DNA of 64,000 bases from Planctomycetota bacterium (GCA_018968885.1 JAGWZK010000011.1:1-64000), one strand, 5' to 3'; positions 37,112 through 46,047 are shown, counted from the stretch's first letter. Numbers and translations are program-made. The notes: a model not told the origin generated them from the sequence alone.

Positions 37112-38767
37112 ATGTCCACTGTCACTCATCTTCCCGCGTCTTCAAATCAGGCCTTGGGCATTGCGCAGTTCGCCATCGACTTCATGAGCGATGAACCCGG
37201 CAAGCGGGGCGAGCCCGATGCCAGCGTGCTGGATCGCGTCAATCTCTTTTTCACCGATGCCTGCATTTGTGGCGTCTCTGCCATCGCCATGGGCACCAAT
37301 GCCCCGGTACTGCTCCGCAACGAAGCTCTTCAATACGCCACGCCCAATCGTGGTTACGGCACGCTTGGCGGCGTCCCCTGGGCACCTCACGCCGTGCGCA
37401 CGGGCGTACCGGTCTTTGGCTCTAACATTGATGTGCAGGTCGAGAAAGCGATCGTGGCGAATTGTGCCGCAGTAAGAGAATGGGACTCGAACGGAACGAA
37501 TTTCGGCTACAACCCATCGCGCAGTCAGACCGCCGGAGAGTTTGGCCATAACGACTTCTACGCCGTTCCGCTTGCCGCAGCGCAGCTGCGTGGCAAGGAC
37601 GGCGCATTCGCCCTCAAGGGCATGCTGCTCCTGGATGAGATTCGCGGCCGCCTCGCTGAGGCCTTCTCGCTCAAGTCATACAAAGTCGATCACGTCGTAC
37701 ACGGAGCGATCGGCTCTGCCGCGACGTTCGGCGCGATGATGGGGGCAACGGCTGAGCAGATCGAATCCGCGATCGGCATGGTGGTGGCCCACTACATCCC
37801 GTTCCGCGCCATTCGCGCGGGCAAGCAGTTGTCGGATTCCAAGGGTGCATCCGCAGCCATCAGCACAGAAGCCGCGATCCTCTCCGTCAAGCGCAGCATG
37901 GCCGGGTTCCTCGGCCCGCGCGATATCTTCCGCAATCCTGAAGCTATTTTCCGCATCTTCGAAGGCCCCGGCCAGATGTTCCAGAAGGTCGGCAGCAGCA
38001 AGGCCAACACGCAAAAGGCCGACGCATCCCCCTTTGACCTCTTCCTCAGCCGCGCTGGCAGCGATTTCTCCGTCATGGGCATGCACTTCAAGCTCGGCCT
38101 GTACGAGCATCAATCCGCCGGTGCACTGCAAGGGTTGATCAACATCGTCAATGCGCATCCGCACTTGCTCGATGATCAGACCGGCGATGCCATTCGCAGC
38201 ATCATGGTCCGCGCGTACGAACCCGCCTTCGGCATCATCGGCGACCCCGCCAAGCGCGACCCCAAAACCCGCCAATCCGCCGACCACTCCATGCTCTACC
38301 TCGTCTGCACCATGCTCCGCAAGGCCCTCGAAGCCCGCGTCGTCAGCAAAAAGCCCTTGGGTTGGAAAGAGCTCATCCTCACTCCCCACGACTTTGACCC
38401 CACTGCCCTCAAGCACCCCGTCACCCGACAGCTCATGGAAAAGATGACCTTCGAGCATGGTGGCAGTGAGTACGACGCCAAGTACCCCGACGGCATCCCC
38501 ACCTCCATCGTCTTCACCGATGAACAAGGTCAGGTCTTTGACTCCGGCCTGGTCATGTACCCCGGCGGTCACGCCCGCAACGCCATGGGCCCCGACAAGG
38601 TGAATCTGCAGGACATTCTCGACAACAAATTCCGCGTGCTGGGTTCGCTCGCTTTCGCCGATCCCAAGCCCGTCATCAAGCGTCTCTCCAATCTCGGCAA
38701 GTGTTCCTCTCGCGAAATCAGCACCCTGCTGGATTTCCCCCTCACGGTCCAGGGCAAGTTTGACTGA
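37112..38767 (+). CDS. MmgE/PrpD family protein
   Basis: The 551-residue protein belongs to the MmgE/PrpD group, whose best-known member is 2-methylcitrate dehydratase. Recognisable parts are the N-terminal helical domain (SVLDRVNLFFTDACICGVSA), DHVVHGAIGSAATFGAMMGA, AISTEAAILSVKRSMAGFLG and C-terminal YPGGHARNAMGPDKV. GGAG at 37100-37103 supports this ATG over a GTG 24 bp upstream. It could serve propionate degradation with a methylcitrate synthase, but the only candidate, at 22.5 kb, is distant. It is followed 27 bp later by a nitrilase-family gene, probably co-transcribed. Confidence 0.85.
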   Translation: MSTVTHLPASSNQALGIAQFAIDFMSDEPGKRGEPDASVLDRVNLFFTDACICGVSAIAMGTNAPVLLRNEALQYATPNRGYGTLGGVPWAPHAVRTGVPVFGSNIDVQVEKAIVANCAAVREWDSNGTNFGYNPSRSQTAGEFGHNDFYAVPLAAAQLRGKDGAFALKGMLLLDEIRGRLAEAFSLKSYKVDHVVHGAIGSAATFGAMMGATAEQIESAIGMVVAHYIPFRAIRAGKQLSDSKGASAAISTEAAILSVKRSMAGFLGPRDIFRNPEAIFRIFEGPGQMFQKVGSSKANTQKADASPFDLFLSRAGSDFSVMGMHFKLGLYEHQSAGALQGLINIVNAHPHLLDDQTGDAIRSIMVRAYEPAFGIIGDPAKRDPKTRQSADHSMLYLVCTMLRKALEARVVSKKPLGWKELILTPHDFDPTALKHPVTRQLMEKMTFEHGGSEYDAKYPDGIPTSIVFTDEQGQVFDSGLVMYPGGHARNAMGPDKVNLQDILDNKFRVLGSLAFADPKPVIKRLSNLGKCSSREISTLLDFPLTVQGKFD

Positions 38768-38794
38768 GCAAAGCTTTGACGACAAAGGAACATC

Positions 38795-39586
38795 ATGCGG
38801 CTGCACCTGGTGCAACTGGATATCCGGTGGGAAGATGCCGAGGCCAACTGCCGCCGCGTCGCCGAATTGCTGGATGCCGCACATCCTGATCCCGGTGATC
38901 TGGTCATCCTGCCAGAGATGTTCGACACCGGATTCTCCTTCAACACCGCCGCCACCGTCGATCAGGGTCGCACCCTTGCCTTTCTCATGCTTCAGGCCAC
39001 ATCGCGGCAGGTGTACATGCACGGCCATCGCACCGCATCCGCTTCTGGCAACAGCACCGAAGCCGCCGCGCGCAATCGCGCCACCGCCATCAGCCCCGAT
39101 GGCACAATTCTGGCCGAATACGACAAGATCCACCTCTTCTCCATCGGTGGCGAATCCCAACGCCTCAGCAGTGGCACCCACACAACCACGTACCAGATTG
39201 CCGATGCCGGCGCAACATTCAACGTCTTCCCCGCCATCTGCTACGACCTGCGCTTCCCCGAGCTTTTCCGCGGTCCCCGCATCGGCACACTCGATCTCAT
39301 CGCTATCGGCGCGTGCTGGCCCGCCAAACGCGCGGCACACTTCCGCGCCCTCTCCATCGCCCGCGCCATCGAAAATCAATCCTTCATGGCCTTCTGCAAT
39401 CGCACCGGCAATGACCCCGCCCCCACCAACACAACCTATTCCGGCGGCTCCCTCGTTATTGACCCCTTGGGCAATGTTCTCGCCGAGGCCGATGAGCGTG
39501 AGCAGGTGCTCAGCGTGAGTATCGATCTGACCGCCGCCCGCAACTGGCGTGAACAGTTCCCGGCCTGGCGCGATGCCAAGCACTGA
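38795..39586 (+). CDS. Carbon-nitrogen hydrolase (nitrilase superfamily, omega-amidase-like)
   Basis: The 263-residue enzyme has the Glu-Lys-Cys triad: E41 in ILPEMFDTGFS, K111 in YDKIHLFSI and C149 in AICYDLRFPELFR. The pattern and length match the omega-amidase/YafV branch, which hydrolyses 2-oxoglutaramate and 2-oxosuccinamate, intermediates that arise from glutamine transamination. This assignment is by resemblance. AAGGA before the ATG sets the start. It lies 27 bp behind the MmgE/PrpD gene. Confidence 0.9.
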   Translation: MRLHLVQLDIRWEDAEANCRRVAELLDAAHPDPGDLVILPEMFDTGFSFNTAATVDQGRTLAFLMLQATSRQVYMHGHRTASASGNSTEAAARNRATAISPDGTILAEYDKIHLFSIGGESQRLSSGTHTTTYQIADAGATFNVFPAICYDLRFPELFRGPRIGTLDLIAIGACWPAKRAAHFRALSIARAIENQSFMAFCNRTGNDPAPTNTTYSGGSLVIDPLGNVLAEADEREQVLSVSIDLTAARNWREQFPAWRDAKH

Positions 39587-39620
39587 TCCCGTCACTCCGA
39601 CGCCATCGCTCTAGGACTCA

Positions 39621-39626
39621 TATCGT
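39621..39626 (+). promoter_or_regulatory. -10 box TATCGT, 5 nt before gmhA
   Basis: The box precedes the ATG at 39632 with no Shine-Dalgarno between them, giving an independent leaderless-type start after the nitrilase-family gene. Confidence 0.45.
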
Positions 39627-39631
39627 CCCCC

Positions 39632-40219
39632 ATGCTTGAGCGCATGACCACAGCACTCGCCGCGGCACGCACTGCCCTCGATCAGACCCTGGCCAATCAG
39701 CCGCTGATGGCCGATGCCGCCAAAGCCGCATCGCTCCTTTCGCAGACCATCAACACCGGCGGCAAGATCCTCATCTGTGGCAATGGCGGCTCATCCTGCG
39801 ATGCCGCGCATTTCGCCGAAGAACTCACCGGCCGCTTCCGCGCCGACCGCCGCCCCCTCGCAGCCATCGCCTGCACGGATGTCGGGCACATCACCTGCAC
39901 CGCCAACGACTACGGGTTTGATCACATCTTTTCCCGCTGGGTGGAGGCACTCGGCAAGCGTGGCGACACACTGATCATCCTCAGCACCAGTGGCAACTCC
40001 GCCAACTGCCTGCGCGCCCTCGAAGCCGCCGACGAACTGGGTATGAACACCATCGCCATGCTCGGCAAGGGTGGTGGCAAGATGCTCAAGCGCGCCACCA
40101 TTCAAATCGTTGTCCCCGGTGAGACCAGCGACCGCATTCAGGAATTGCACATGCTCCTCTTGCACACCTTTGTTGAGTGCATCGAAGCGGGCTTGACCAC
40201 TCCTCACGCCAATTCCTGA
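39632..40219 (+). CDS. gmhA: Phosphoheptose isomerase-like SIS-domain protein
   Basis: The 195-residue protein matches GmhA, which converts sedoheptulose-7-phosphate to D-glycero-D-manno-heptose-7-phosphate for LPS core or S-layer glycans. Visible are ILICGNGGSSCDAAHFAEEL (phosphate loop and zinc-ligand His/Glu), FSRWVEALGKRGDTLIILST, SGNSANCLRALEAA and DRIQELHMLLLHTFVECIE (Gln and His ligands). Length is normal. Other heptose genes are not adjacent. With lpxK it supports an LPS-bearing outer membrane. Confidence 0.9.
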   Translation: MLERMTTALAAARTALDQTLANQPLMADAAKAASLLSQTINTGGKILICGNGGSSCDAAHFAEELTGRFRADRRPLAAIACTDVGHITCTANDYGFDHIFSRWVEALGKRGDTLIILSTSGNSANCLRALEAADELGMNTIAMLGKGGGKMLKRATIQIVVPGETSDRIQELHMLLLHTFVECIEAGLTTPHANS

Positions 40220-40252
40220 TAATCAAATAACACGCAGCTACATCTATACAAC

Positions 40253-40428
40253 TCTTCGCCCGTGAAACGTGCTCGCATTGGTTGATACCAATTCCCAGTG
40301 CCTTCCGGGTGTGTTCACCCGCGAGACGAATCAAACCACATCACCGCTTCGCACCTCTGCGCCCGTGAAACGGGCGCACGTTGGTTGCCAGGGGTCAGCG
40401 CGTCCCGAAGGGACTGCGCCACCCTTGG
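40253..40428 (+). repeat. Structured intergenic repeat: one degenerate and one complete copy
   Basis: The complete copy (40359-40428) folds as hairpin GCGCCCG-TGAAA-CGGGCGC, the linker ACGTTGGTTG, then a long stem closed by CCAGGGGT/ACCCTTGG with inner GCGC and TCCC-GAA-GGGA. A degenerate copy at about 40253-40300 keeps CTTCGCCCGTGAAACG and the GTTGGT-like linker but has lost its second stem. The same unit occurs at 47357-47484. The remainder of the 40220-40619 gap has no gene I can support. Confidence 0.65.
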
Positions 40429-40619
40429 AAAGCGACTACACCCACCCACACCACGCCCCCGCCCACTCTGCCTCAGTAAAAATGCCGCGAGAGCGCAGCG
40501 ACGCGGCTGAAGGTATCTGAATCTGACGCTGCACGATACTCCCACTATCAATCTTCGTTGATGTCCTTCAATAACCCACTATTTTCCAATCAAATCACCA
40601 AAACACCACACCCAACTCC

Positions 40620-41555
40620 TCACCACACCACCGGCTCTACCACCTTCCCCTCCTCCGTCACCACCGGCGTCCCCGTTCGCGCGGTTAAGTCGCGAAATGC
40701 CTGCTGCAACCGCAACGTCACCGGCCCTGCTACACCTCCACCAATCTGCCGCCCATCCACCTTGAACACTGGTGTCAATTCCCCCATCGTGCCGGTGCAG
40801 AACATCTCATCCGCGCGATACACCTCGGTCAGCGACACATCGCGCACCTCAAATGGGATCGACGCCGCCTGCATCAGCCCCAGCACCGCCGCACGCGTAA
40901 TCCCTTCCGGGCACGCCGCGCACGTCGGCGTCAACACCCTTCCCTGATGCACAATGAACACATGCGTCGCATTCGTCTCGGCCACAAACCCCCGCTGATC
41001 CAGCATCAGCGCATCATCCGCCCCCGCCTGATTGGCCTGAATCTTGGCCAGAATCGACTGAATCAGGTTGCAGTGATGGATCTTGGGGTCCAGCGTGTCC
41101 GCGCTGAATCGCCGGATCGCGCTCGTCACAACTGAAATACCCCCGCTCCCATACACCGGCGCCTTGTGTTCAGCAAGCACAATCAGCGTCGGCCCACTTG
41201 TGTTCAAACGCGGGTCCATGCCACTGGTGATCTTCACACCCCTCGTCAACGTCAGCCGCGCATGCACATGGTCAAACATGCGGTTGGCGGCAAATGTCCT
41301 CGCCACCTCTCGCGCAATCTCCTCATGGCTGGGAATCTGCACAAACGCCAGCGCCTGTGCCGAACTCCGCAGCCGGTCCAGATGTTCCTTGAAGCGAAAC
41401 ACCCGCCCCTGATACAGCCGCAATCCCTCCCACACCGCATCTCCCCCTTGCACAGCGCTGTCAAAGGGACTGACTCCCGCCTCATCGCGATGCATCAACT
41501 TCCCGTTGATATTCACCACGATGTCCTTATTGGCCGGATTGAACTTCTGCAGCAC
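40620..41555 (-). CDS. Class IV aminotransferase (branched-chain aminotransferase-like)
   Basis: The 311-residue PLP enzyme has the fold-type IV pattern: VNINGKLMHRDEAGVSPFDS and GDAVWEGLRLYQGRVF at the N-terminus, DPKIHHCNLIQSILAKIQA with the probable PLP lysine K158, DDALMLDQRGFVAETNATHV and MFCTGTMGELTPV. It resembles branched-chain (IlvE) or D-amino-acid aminotransferases; specificity is not certain. It begins 3 bp after the stop of the sulfotransferase-like gene and is surely co-transcribed with it. The same two domains are, to my recollection, fused in plant 'BCAT-like' proteins. Confidence 0.88.
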   Translation of the reverse strand: MLQKFNPANKDIVVNINGKLMHRDEAGVSPFDSAVQGGDAVWEGLRLYQGRVFRFKEHLDRLRSSAQALAFVQIPSHEEIAREVARTFAANRMFDHVHARLTLTRGVKITSGMDPRLNTSGPTLIVLAEHKAPVYGSGGISVVTSAIRRFSADTLDPKIHHCNLIQSILAKIQANQAGADDALMLDQRGFVAETNATHVFIVHQGRVLTPTCAACPEGITRAAVLGLMQAASIPFEVRDVSLTEVYRADEMFCTGTMGELTPVFKVDGRQIGGGVAGPVTLRLQQAFRDLTARTGTPVVTEEGKVVEPVVW

Positions 41556-41558
41556 GCT

Positions 41559-42317
41559 CTATCTCCTTGCCATCAAACGCCACTTCGCCAACTTCTCATA
41601 TAGCGGACGGCACTCCTCCAGCAATCCCCGATACCTCTCCGGCACTGGCTCACTCGACTGCACATCCGCATCAAACCCCGTGCTCTTCTCCACCGTCGCA
41701 TACCAATACTTCGCCCAAATGCCATCTGATGACCGCTTGCCCGCGGGCCAGCGCAGCATCCGCTCCGTAAAAGGCACGCCAAACGCTACGCACAGCGATT
41801 CCAACGTCCCCTGAGGATCGGCAAGCACATCCGCCGCGTCGATCACCGGCATCAGCGCTCCCCGCTCATCACACATGCGCTGAAAGATCTCCACCTGCTG
41901 AGGCAACCCGGTATCCCGCAGCGTCGCATTGGGCATCACTTTCACCAATGACGTCACCACCCGCGCAGGATCGCGAATCAGAAACCCGTGCCGCATCGCG
42001 CTCATCCAGCCATGATCGCAAATCTCATCCAGCAGGTGGTGGGCCATGTGCTTCTGGTACCAGATCGTGTGCCCTTCAGGAATATCGCCACTCAATTGCC
42101 CCACCACACTCCGCCAATCCGTGTCACACGTTGCCAGAATCTCCTCACGCCCCGGATGATCCACATCCTGCCGCACTTTCAGATAGTGCGCATACAACGG
42201 CTCATCACTCACCGCGGCATCACCCCGATTCTCCCAACTCCGCATCATCGCCGTCGAAATATTCCGCGGCCCAGACCACATGGCGATGCGAACGGGTTGT
42301 ATCGGAACCGGGTCCAT
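41559..42317 (-). CDS. Sulfotransferase-like P-loop protein linked to the aminotransferase
   Basis: The 252-residue protein starts MDPVPIQPVRIAMWSGPRNI; the loop MWSGPRNISTAMMRSW takes the place of the PAPS-binding P-loop of sulfotransferases, and FLIRDPARVVTSLVKV resembles the second (3'-phosphate-binding) motif. The C-terminus (YRGLLEECRPLYEKLAKWRL) is typical of this subgroup. Whether it binds PAPS is unknown. The upstream frame extends to 42440, but the TACATT box 6 nt before this ATG and the homology start place it here. It is the first gene of a tight pair with the class IV aminotransferase. Confidence 0.85.
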   Translation of the reverse strand: MDPVPIQPVRIAMWSGPRNISTAMMRSWENRGDAAVSDEPLYAHYLKVRQDVDHPGREEILATCDTDWRSVVGQLSGDIPEGHTIWYQKHMAHHLLDEICDHGWMSAMRHGFLIRDPARVVTSLVKVMPNATLRDTGLPQQVEIFQRMCDERGALMPVIDAADVLADPQGTLESLCVAFGVPFTERMLRWPAGKRSSDGIWAKYWYATVEKSTGFDADVQSSEPVPERYRGLLEECRPLYEKLAKWRLMARR

Positions 42318-42323
42318 GTCACC

Positions 42324-42329
42324 AATGTA
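42324..42329 (-). promoter_or_regulatory. -10 box TACATT, 6 nt before the sulfotransferase-like gene
   Basis: The gap of 6 nt places +1 on the ATG at 42317. It drives the two-gene unit down to 40620. Confidence 0.55.
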
Positions 42330-42477
42330 CCCGCTCGGCAGTACGCCTGCCCCGTGCGACCTGCCCCGTACGACCGGCCCCGCACCACATCCCCCACACA
42401 CCCTCTGGACCGGCAACCCCGACGTCCGATACCCCTGCATTCACCACCCCCCGCAAACCACCATCCGTCATCACCCG

Positions 42478-43119
42478 ATGAATCCCGCGATGAACGCGGT
42501 CCTGAAATCCGGTCCACTCCTCGTCCTTGGTGCGCTCTCACTGACCGCGCTCACACCTTTTGCCGCGCATCTCACCGTCTCTGCCTTCCTCTACCAATCG
42601 CGCACAAGCGGCTGGGATTCCACCACCGCCACCTACGTCGTTCCAGTCCCCGGTCAACCCCGCAAAGTCGCCACATCCGCCCTTCCCGCCCTTCCTCCTC
42701 CTGGCTCACGCCTCAAACCTGTCGCTCCCATCATCAAGAGTGCAGGCAACGAACCCACCACCCCGTACTACACCTTCACCATCGACGACCAGACCTACAT
42801 CGGCCAACGCTTCGACGCCTCACACCCCACACTCACTTCTTCCGATCTCACTTTCACCCACGCCCGCCAGAGTGAAACCCCCATCGTCGTGTATTACGAC
42901 CATCTGAATCCCAACCAAGCCGTCATCCGCGCCGGTGCCAGGTTCAGCGAACTCTGGCCCGCGCTCGTCTCTTGCTTTGTCCTCCCCTTCCTCACCATCC
43001 TCTCCTGGCAACAGATCTGGATTCTCAAACGCTGCGAAGGTGGCCCCATGGCCGGGCTCCCCCGCTTCCGCCTGCGCTCATCAACGCTGGACTCCTACTA
43101 CCAACGCGCTGCCGCCTGA
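42478..43119 (+). CDS. DUF3592-like membrane protein
   Basis: The 213-residue protein has an N-terminal membrane helix (LLVLGALSLTALTPFAAHLT), an extracytoplasmic domain of ~130 residues (YYTFTIDDQTYIGQRF, TPIVVYYDHLNPNQAVIRAG) and a second helix (ALVSCFVLPFLTILSW). VVYYDHLNPNQAVI is the DUF3592 signature. Its role is unknown. ATGs at 42478 and 42490 are both possible. It shares a four-base overlap or direct junction with the next small membrane gene. Confidence 0.75.
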   Translation: MNPAMNAVLKSGPLLVLGALSLTALTPFAAHLTVSAFLYQSRTSGWDSTTATYVVPVPGQPRKVATSALPALPPPGSRLKPVAPIIKSAGNEPTTPYYTFTIDDQTYIGQRFDASHPTLTSSDLTFTHARQSETPIVVYYDHLNPNQAVIRAGARFSELWPALVSCFVLPFLTILSWQQIWILKRCEGGPMAGLPRFRLRSSTLDSYYQRAAA

Positions 43120-43595
43120 TCGACATCCCGTACACTCTCTCCATCACCACTCCAACCGACCAACCCACTTCTCCTGTCCCCGCCCCGCCGCGCCGGTCAC
43201 TCTTTCGCTTCACCGCCGAATGGGCCATCACTTCCATCGCTGGCATGGCGGCATTCCTTTTCCCGGTACTCATCATTCCTCCCACGCGAATCTATCCCGC
43301 CCCACTCTTCCCCCTCCTCCGCGCTTCACTCGAAGACCCGCGCCGCTCCTCTTTCGTCGCCATCTTCATTGTCGGCCTCCTTGCAGGGTTCCTCACCCGC
43401 CTGCCTATCAAGGTCATCGGCCTCGCCGCCATGACCCTCTTCCCAATCGCCGCCTTTGCCGACATCGCCAAAGACGGCACCAGCCACAACCTCATCCCCT
43501 TCGAGATCGTCGTCTATCTGCTGCACTCCATCGTTCCCCTTCTCGGGGGTTTGACGGGTCGATCTCTGCGTCAGTTGATGGCATTGGGCAAGTGA
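43116..43595 (+). CDS. Small membrane protein with three to four helices, non-standard start
   Basis: The ~159-residue frame has hydrophobic segments around WAITSIAGMAAFLFPVLII, SFVAIFIVGLLAGFL, VIGLAAMTLFPIAAFA and FEIVVYLLHSIVPLLGGL, with positive residues placed as in membrane proteins. No ATG, GTG or TTG lies at a sensible position: the first in-frame ATG (MAAFLFP) would remove half of the first helix. A CTG at 43116 overlapping the previous TGA (CTGA) is the best candidate. No family recognised. Confidence 0.55.
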   Translation: MIDIPYTLSITTPTDQPTSPVPAPPRRSLFRFTAEWAITSIAGMAAFLFPVLIIPPTRIYPAPLFPLLRASLEDPRRSSFVAIFIVGLLAGFLTRLPIKVIGLAAMTLFPIAAFADIAKDGTSHNLIPFEIVVYLLHSIVPLLGGLTGRSLRQLMALGK

Positions 43596-43601
43596 CCGCC
43601 T

Positions 43602-43631
43602 TTCGACGTGCCCCTGCCACTCGCGTACCCT
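43602..43631 (+). promoter_or_regulatory. hmgA promoter: TTCGAC, 18 bp, TACCCT, 6 nt to ATG
   Basis: TTCGAC at 43602-43607 and TACCCT at 43626-43631 put +1 on the ATG at 43638. This is the same arrangement as at the citrate synthase gene. Confidence 0.6.
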
Positions 43632-43637
43632 TCCCCC

Positions 43638-45071
43638 ATGGCCTACTACACCAAACTCGGGCTCATTCCCCGCAAGCGTCACGTCCAATTCCGCCGCCCC
43701 GATGGCGCCCTCTACTCCGAAGAACTCTTCGGCACCGAAGGGTTCTCCGGACCCTCTTCCACCATGTACCACATCCATCCGCCCACCCAGGTGAGTGGCT
43801 GGAAAACCCTCTACTCCACCAGGCAGACGTACCTCGAACAAGACGTCATGCGCATGCGGCACGTCAAGTCCGCACCCCTCAAGCCCAAGGGCGACAGTGT
43901 CACCGGCCGCGTCGTCCTCTTTGGCAACAGTGATTGCGAAATGGCCGTCTGCAACCCTGCCGAGCAGATGCCCTACCACTTCAAGAATGGTCAGGGCGAC
44001 GAGTGTTTCTTCATTCACTTCGGCTCCGGCACCGTCTACACCATGATGGGCACGCTGAAGTTTGGCCCCAAAGACTACATCGTCATCCCCAAAGGCGTCA
44101 TCTACCGCTTCGAATGGAACAAGCGCGTTGCAAATTCTGACGGCACGTTCGCCGATCGGGGCCCATCCGCCGCCGACATGCCATTGGGAAAATTCCTCCT
44201 CATCGAAACCACCAACGGCAGTCACATCGGTCCACCGCCACGCTATGTGAGCAAGGCCACCGGCCAGTTCCTCGAACATGCGCCATACTGCGAGCGCGAC
44301 TTGAAGCTGCCTGAACTCCCCCTCACCTTTGATGAGCGTGGTGATTTCGAAGTCCGCATCAAGGCCCGCGATTGCGTGCACTCCTACATCTACCACTATC
44401 ACCCCCTCGATATCGTCGGCTGGGATGGTTGCTACTACCCCTACATCTTCAACATCGATGACTTCGCGCCGATCACCGGCAAGCTGCACATGCCACCACC
44501 GATTCACCAGACCTTCGAAGCCCACAACTTCGTCATCTGCTCCTTCTGCCCGCGCATGCTGGATTACCACCCTCAGGCGATCAAGGTCCCCTACAACCAC
44601 TCCAACCTCGACAGCGACGAAGTTCTCTACTACGTCGAAGGCAATTTCGGCAGCCGCAAAGGAATCGAAGTGGGCTCACTCACTTCGCACCCCCAGGGCA
44701 TTCCGCACGGCCCGCACCCGGGCACCATCGAAGCCACCCTCACTGCCACCCACACCGCCGAACTCGCCGTCATGTGCGACACCTTCCGCCCTCTTCACCC
44801 CACTCAGGCGGCACTCGATTTGGATGATCACAAGTATCCAGCAAGCTGGCAGGGTGAACACTTTCCAGGACTCGCCAGTGGCAAGGTGCACCTCAACGGT
44901 GCCACCGTGCCCCCGGTTTCCGCGGCAAACTTCCCCAACGAAGTGCACCCCGTCGATGTCATCCGCGCCGATGTGGCCCAGACCATCCTCCCCGCACCCG
45001 GTCGCAACGGAGCGAGTGGTTCACACGCCGCGGCGGCCCCGACGGGGACCGCGAATGTGTGGGCACCGTAA
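43638..45071 (+). CDS. hmgA: Homogentisate 1,2-dioxygenase
   Basis: The enzyme opens the ring of homogentisate to maleylacetoacetate, the central step of tyrosine and phenylalanine breakdown; it needs Fe(II) and oxygen. The 477-residue protein begins MAYYTKLGLIPRKRHVQFR. It shows HIHPPTQV, the cupin core with KVPYNHSNLDSDEVLYYVEG (iron-ligand His and Glu region), SLTSHPQGIPHGPHPGTIE and YPASWQGEHFPG. No other gene of the pathway is adjacent. The frame is open for 10 codons upstream, but the promoter and the family start favour this ATG. Confidence 0.9.
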   Translation: MAYYTKLGLIPRKRHVQFRRPDGALYSEELFGTEGFSGPSSTMYHIHPPTQVSGWKTLYSTRQTYLEQDVMRMRHVKSAPLKPKGDSVTGRVVLFGNSDCEMAVCNPAEQMPYHFKNGQGDECFFIHFGSGTVYTMMGTLKFGPKDYIVIPKGVIYRFEWNKRVANSDGTFADRGPSAADMPLGKFLLIETTNGSHIGPPPRYVSKATGQFLEHAPYCERDLKLPELPLTFDERGDFEVRIKARDCVHSYIYHYHPLDIVGWDGCYYPYIFNIDDFAPITGKLHMPPPIHQTFEAHNFVICSFCPRMLDYHPQAIKVPYNHSNLDSDEVLYYVEGNFGSRKGIEVGSLTSHPQGIPHGPHPGTIEATLTATHTAELAVMCDTFRPLHPTQAALDLDDHKYPASWQGEHFPGLASGKVHLNGATVPPVSAANFPNEVHPVDVIRADVAQTILPAPGRNGASGSHAAAAPTGTANVWAP

Positions 45072-45979
45072 GGTTTCATCGCGATGCGATTTTCCAAGAA
45101 ACAGCCCGTCTGGCGCGCGGATTGGTGTCCGATCTGCAGGACGTACAAAGACACGAGATTCACTCGTTTAGATACGAACCCCAATACTCGCTACTTCAGC
45201 GCTGCTTTGGCTGTGATTGCTGGACTCCCCTTGACCCCAATGATGTGATCAGGCCCGCGACTGATTCCAACATGCCGCTTCGCGATCTTATTGAGCAGAC
45301 CAATCCACATTTGCCAGCCAATGTGCTTTCACACATACAGCGAGTTCGAACAGCCCGCTCACAATCCGCTGATCCGACACTTCGCGCAGGCCTCATGCGT
45401 ATCCCTATGCAGGCGGCTCATCTTGATTCGAGTGGGCCGAGTCCTTTCTTTGCGAAATCTCAACTTGGCTTTTTTGACATTTTGAAAGTCATTGGTGTGA
45501 CCGCCGGTGCAACGGCCATCTACTTGGCAATCGTTTACTTGTCAGCGGTCATCGCTGAAGAACTCGACAAGGTAAAGCTCCTGGGCTACATCCCTTGCAT
45601 GATTTTTGTTCTAGGTCCGACAGGATTCTTGATCGCCGGTTGGCGCTACAAAGTGAGCCGCACTCGTACAAGAACCACTGCCCTCATTGCACGCGGCTTC
45701 AGACCCTTTCAGCCAACTCTGCCAGAAGTGGAAGAGCAGATCGCTTGGGCAACTCTGACAAGACTCCCCATGGCCAAGAGACTCAACGCCGAGGCCATTC
45801 ACCAATGCTGCCAAGCTATGCCGGATAAATCGTTGCACAATGCGAACGAACTGAAGTTTGATGATTGGGGGAGGCAGATCATTCTCGACCACCAAATTCA
45901 AGAGATATTCGACATGGCAATCGAAAGCGAACGAAGTGCTTCCTCGCCTGCAGACGACTCGCAAAGTGACACCAAGTGA
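45059..45979 (+). CDS. Uncharacterised membrane protein with two helices; start uncertain
   Basis: From a GTG overlapping the end of hmgA the frame encodes 306 residues. Membrane helices lie near 150-175 (VIGVTAGATAIYLAIVYLSA) and 178-198 (LLGYIPCMIFVLGPTGFLIA), followed by a basic region and an acidic, polar tail. No family recognised. The first ~70 residues are doubtful: an ATG at 45272 (MPLRDLIEQTN) could be the true start. A different frame from 45084 to 45248 encodes a 54-residue peptide with CPIC and a hydrophobic end. The region is poorer in GC than its neighbours. Confidence 0.55.
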   Translation: MGTVRFHRDAIFQETARLARGLVSDLQDVQRHEIHSFRYEPQYSLLQRCFGCDCWTPLDPNDVIRPATDSNMPLRDLIEQTNPHLPANVLSHIQRVRTARSQSADPTLRAGLMRIPMQAAHLDSSGPSPFFAKSQLGFFDILKVIGVTAGATAIYLAIVYLSAVIAEELDKVKLLGYIPCMIFVLGPTGFLIAGWRYKVSRTRTRTTALIARGFRPFQPTLPEVEEQIAWATLTRLPMAKRLNAEAIHQCCQAMPDKSLHNANELKFDDWGRQIILDHQIQEIFDMAIESERSASSPADDSQSDTK

Positions 45980-46047
45980 GTTTTCCGCGCGATGAGGTCA
46001 ATTGACCTCATCGCGAATCAGCCAAGTCGCAGGCAATTGCCTTCCGT

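Noticed and set aside
37676..39595. 639-residue minus-strand frame
   Set aside because: It is antisense to the MmgE/PrpD and nitrilase genes, whose catalytic motifs are clear.
40298..40510. 70-residue plus-strand frame in the 40.3 kb gap
   Set aside because: It runs through the paired stems of the structured repeat and has no protein-like features.
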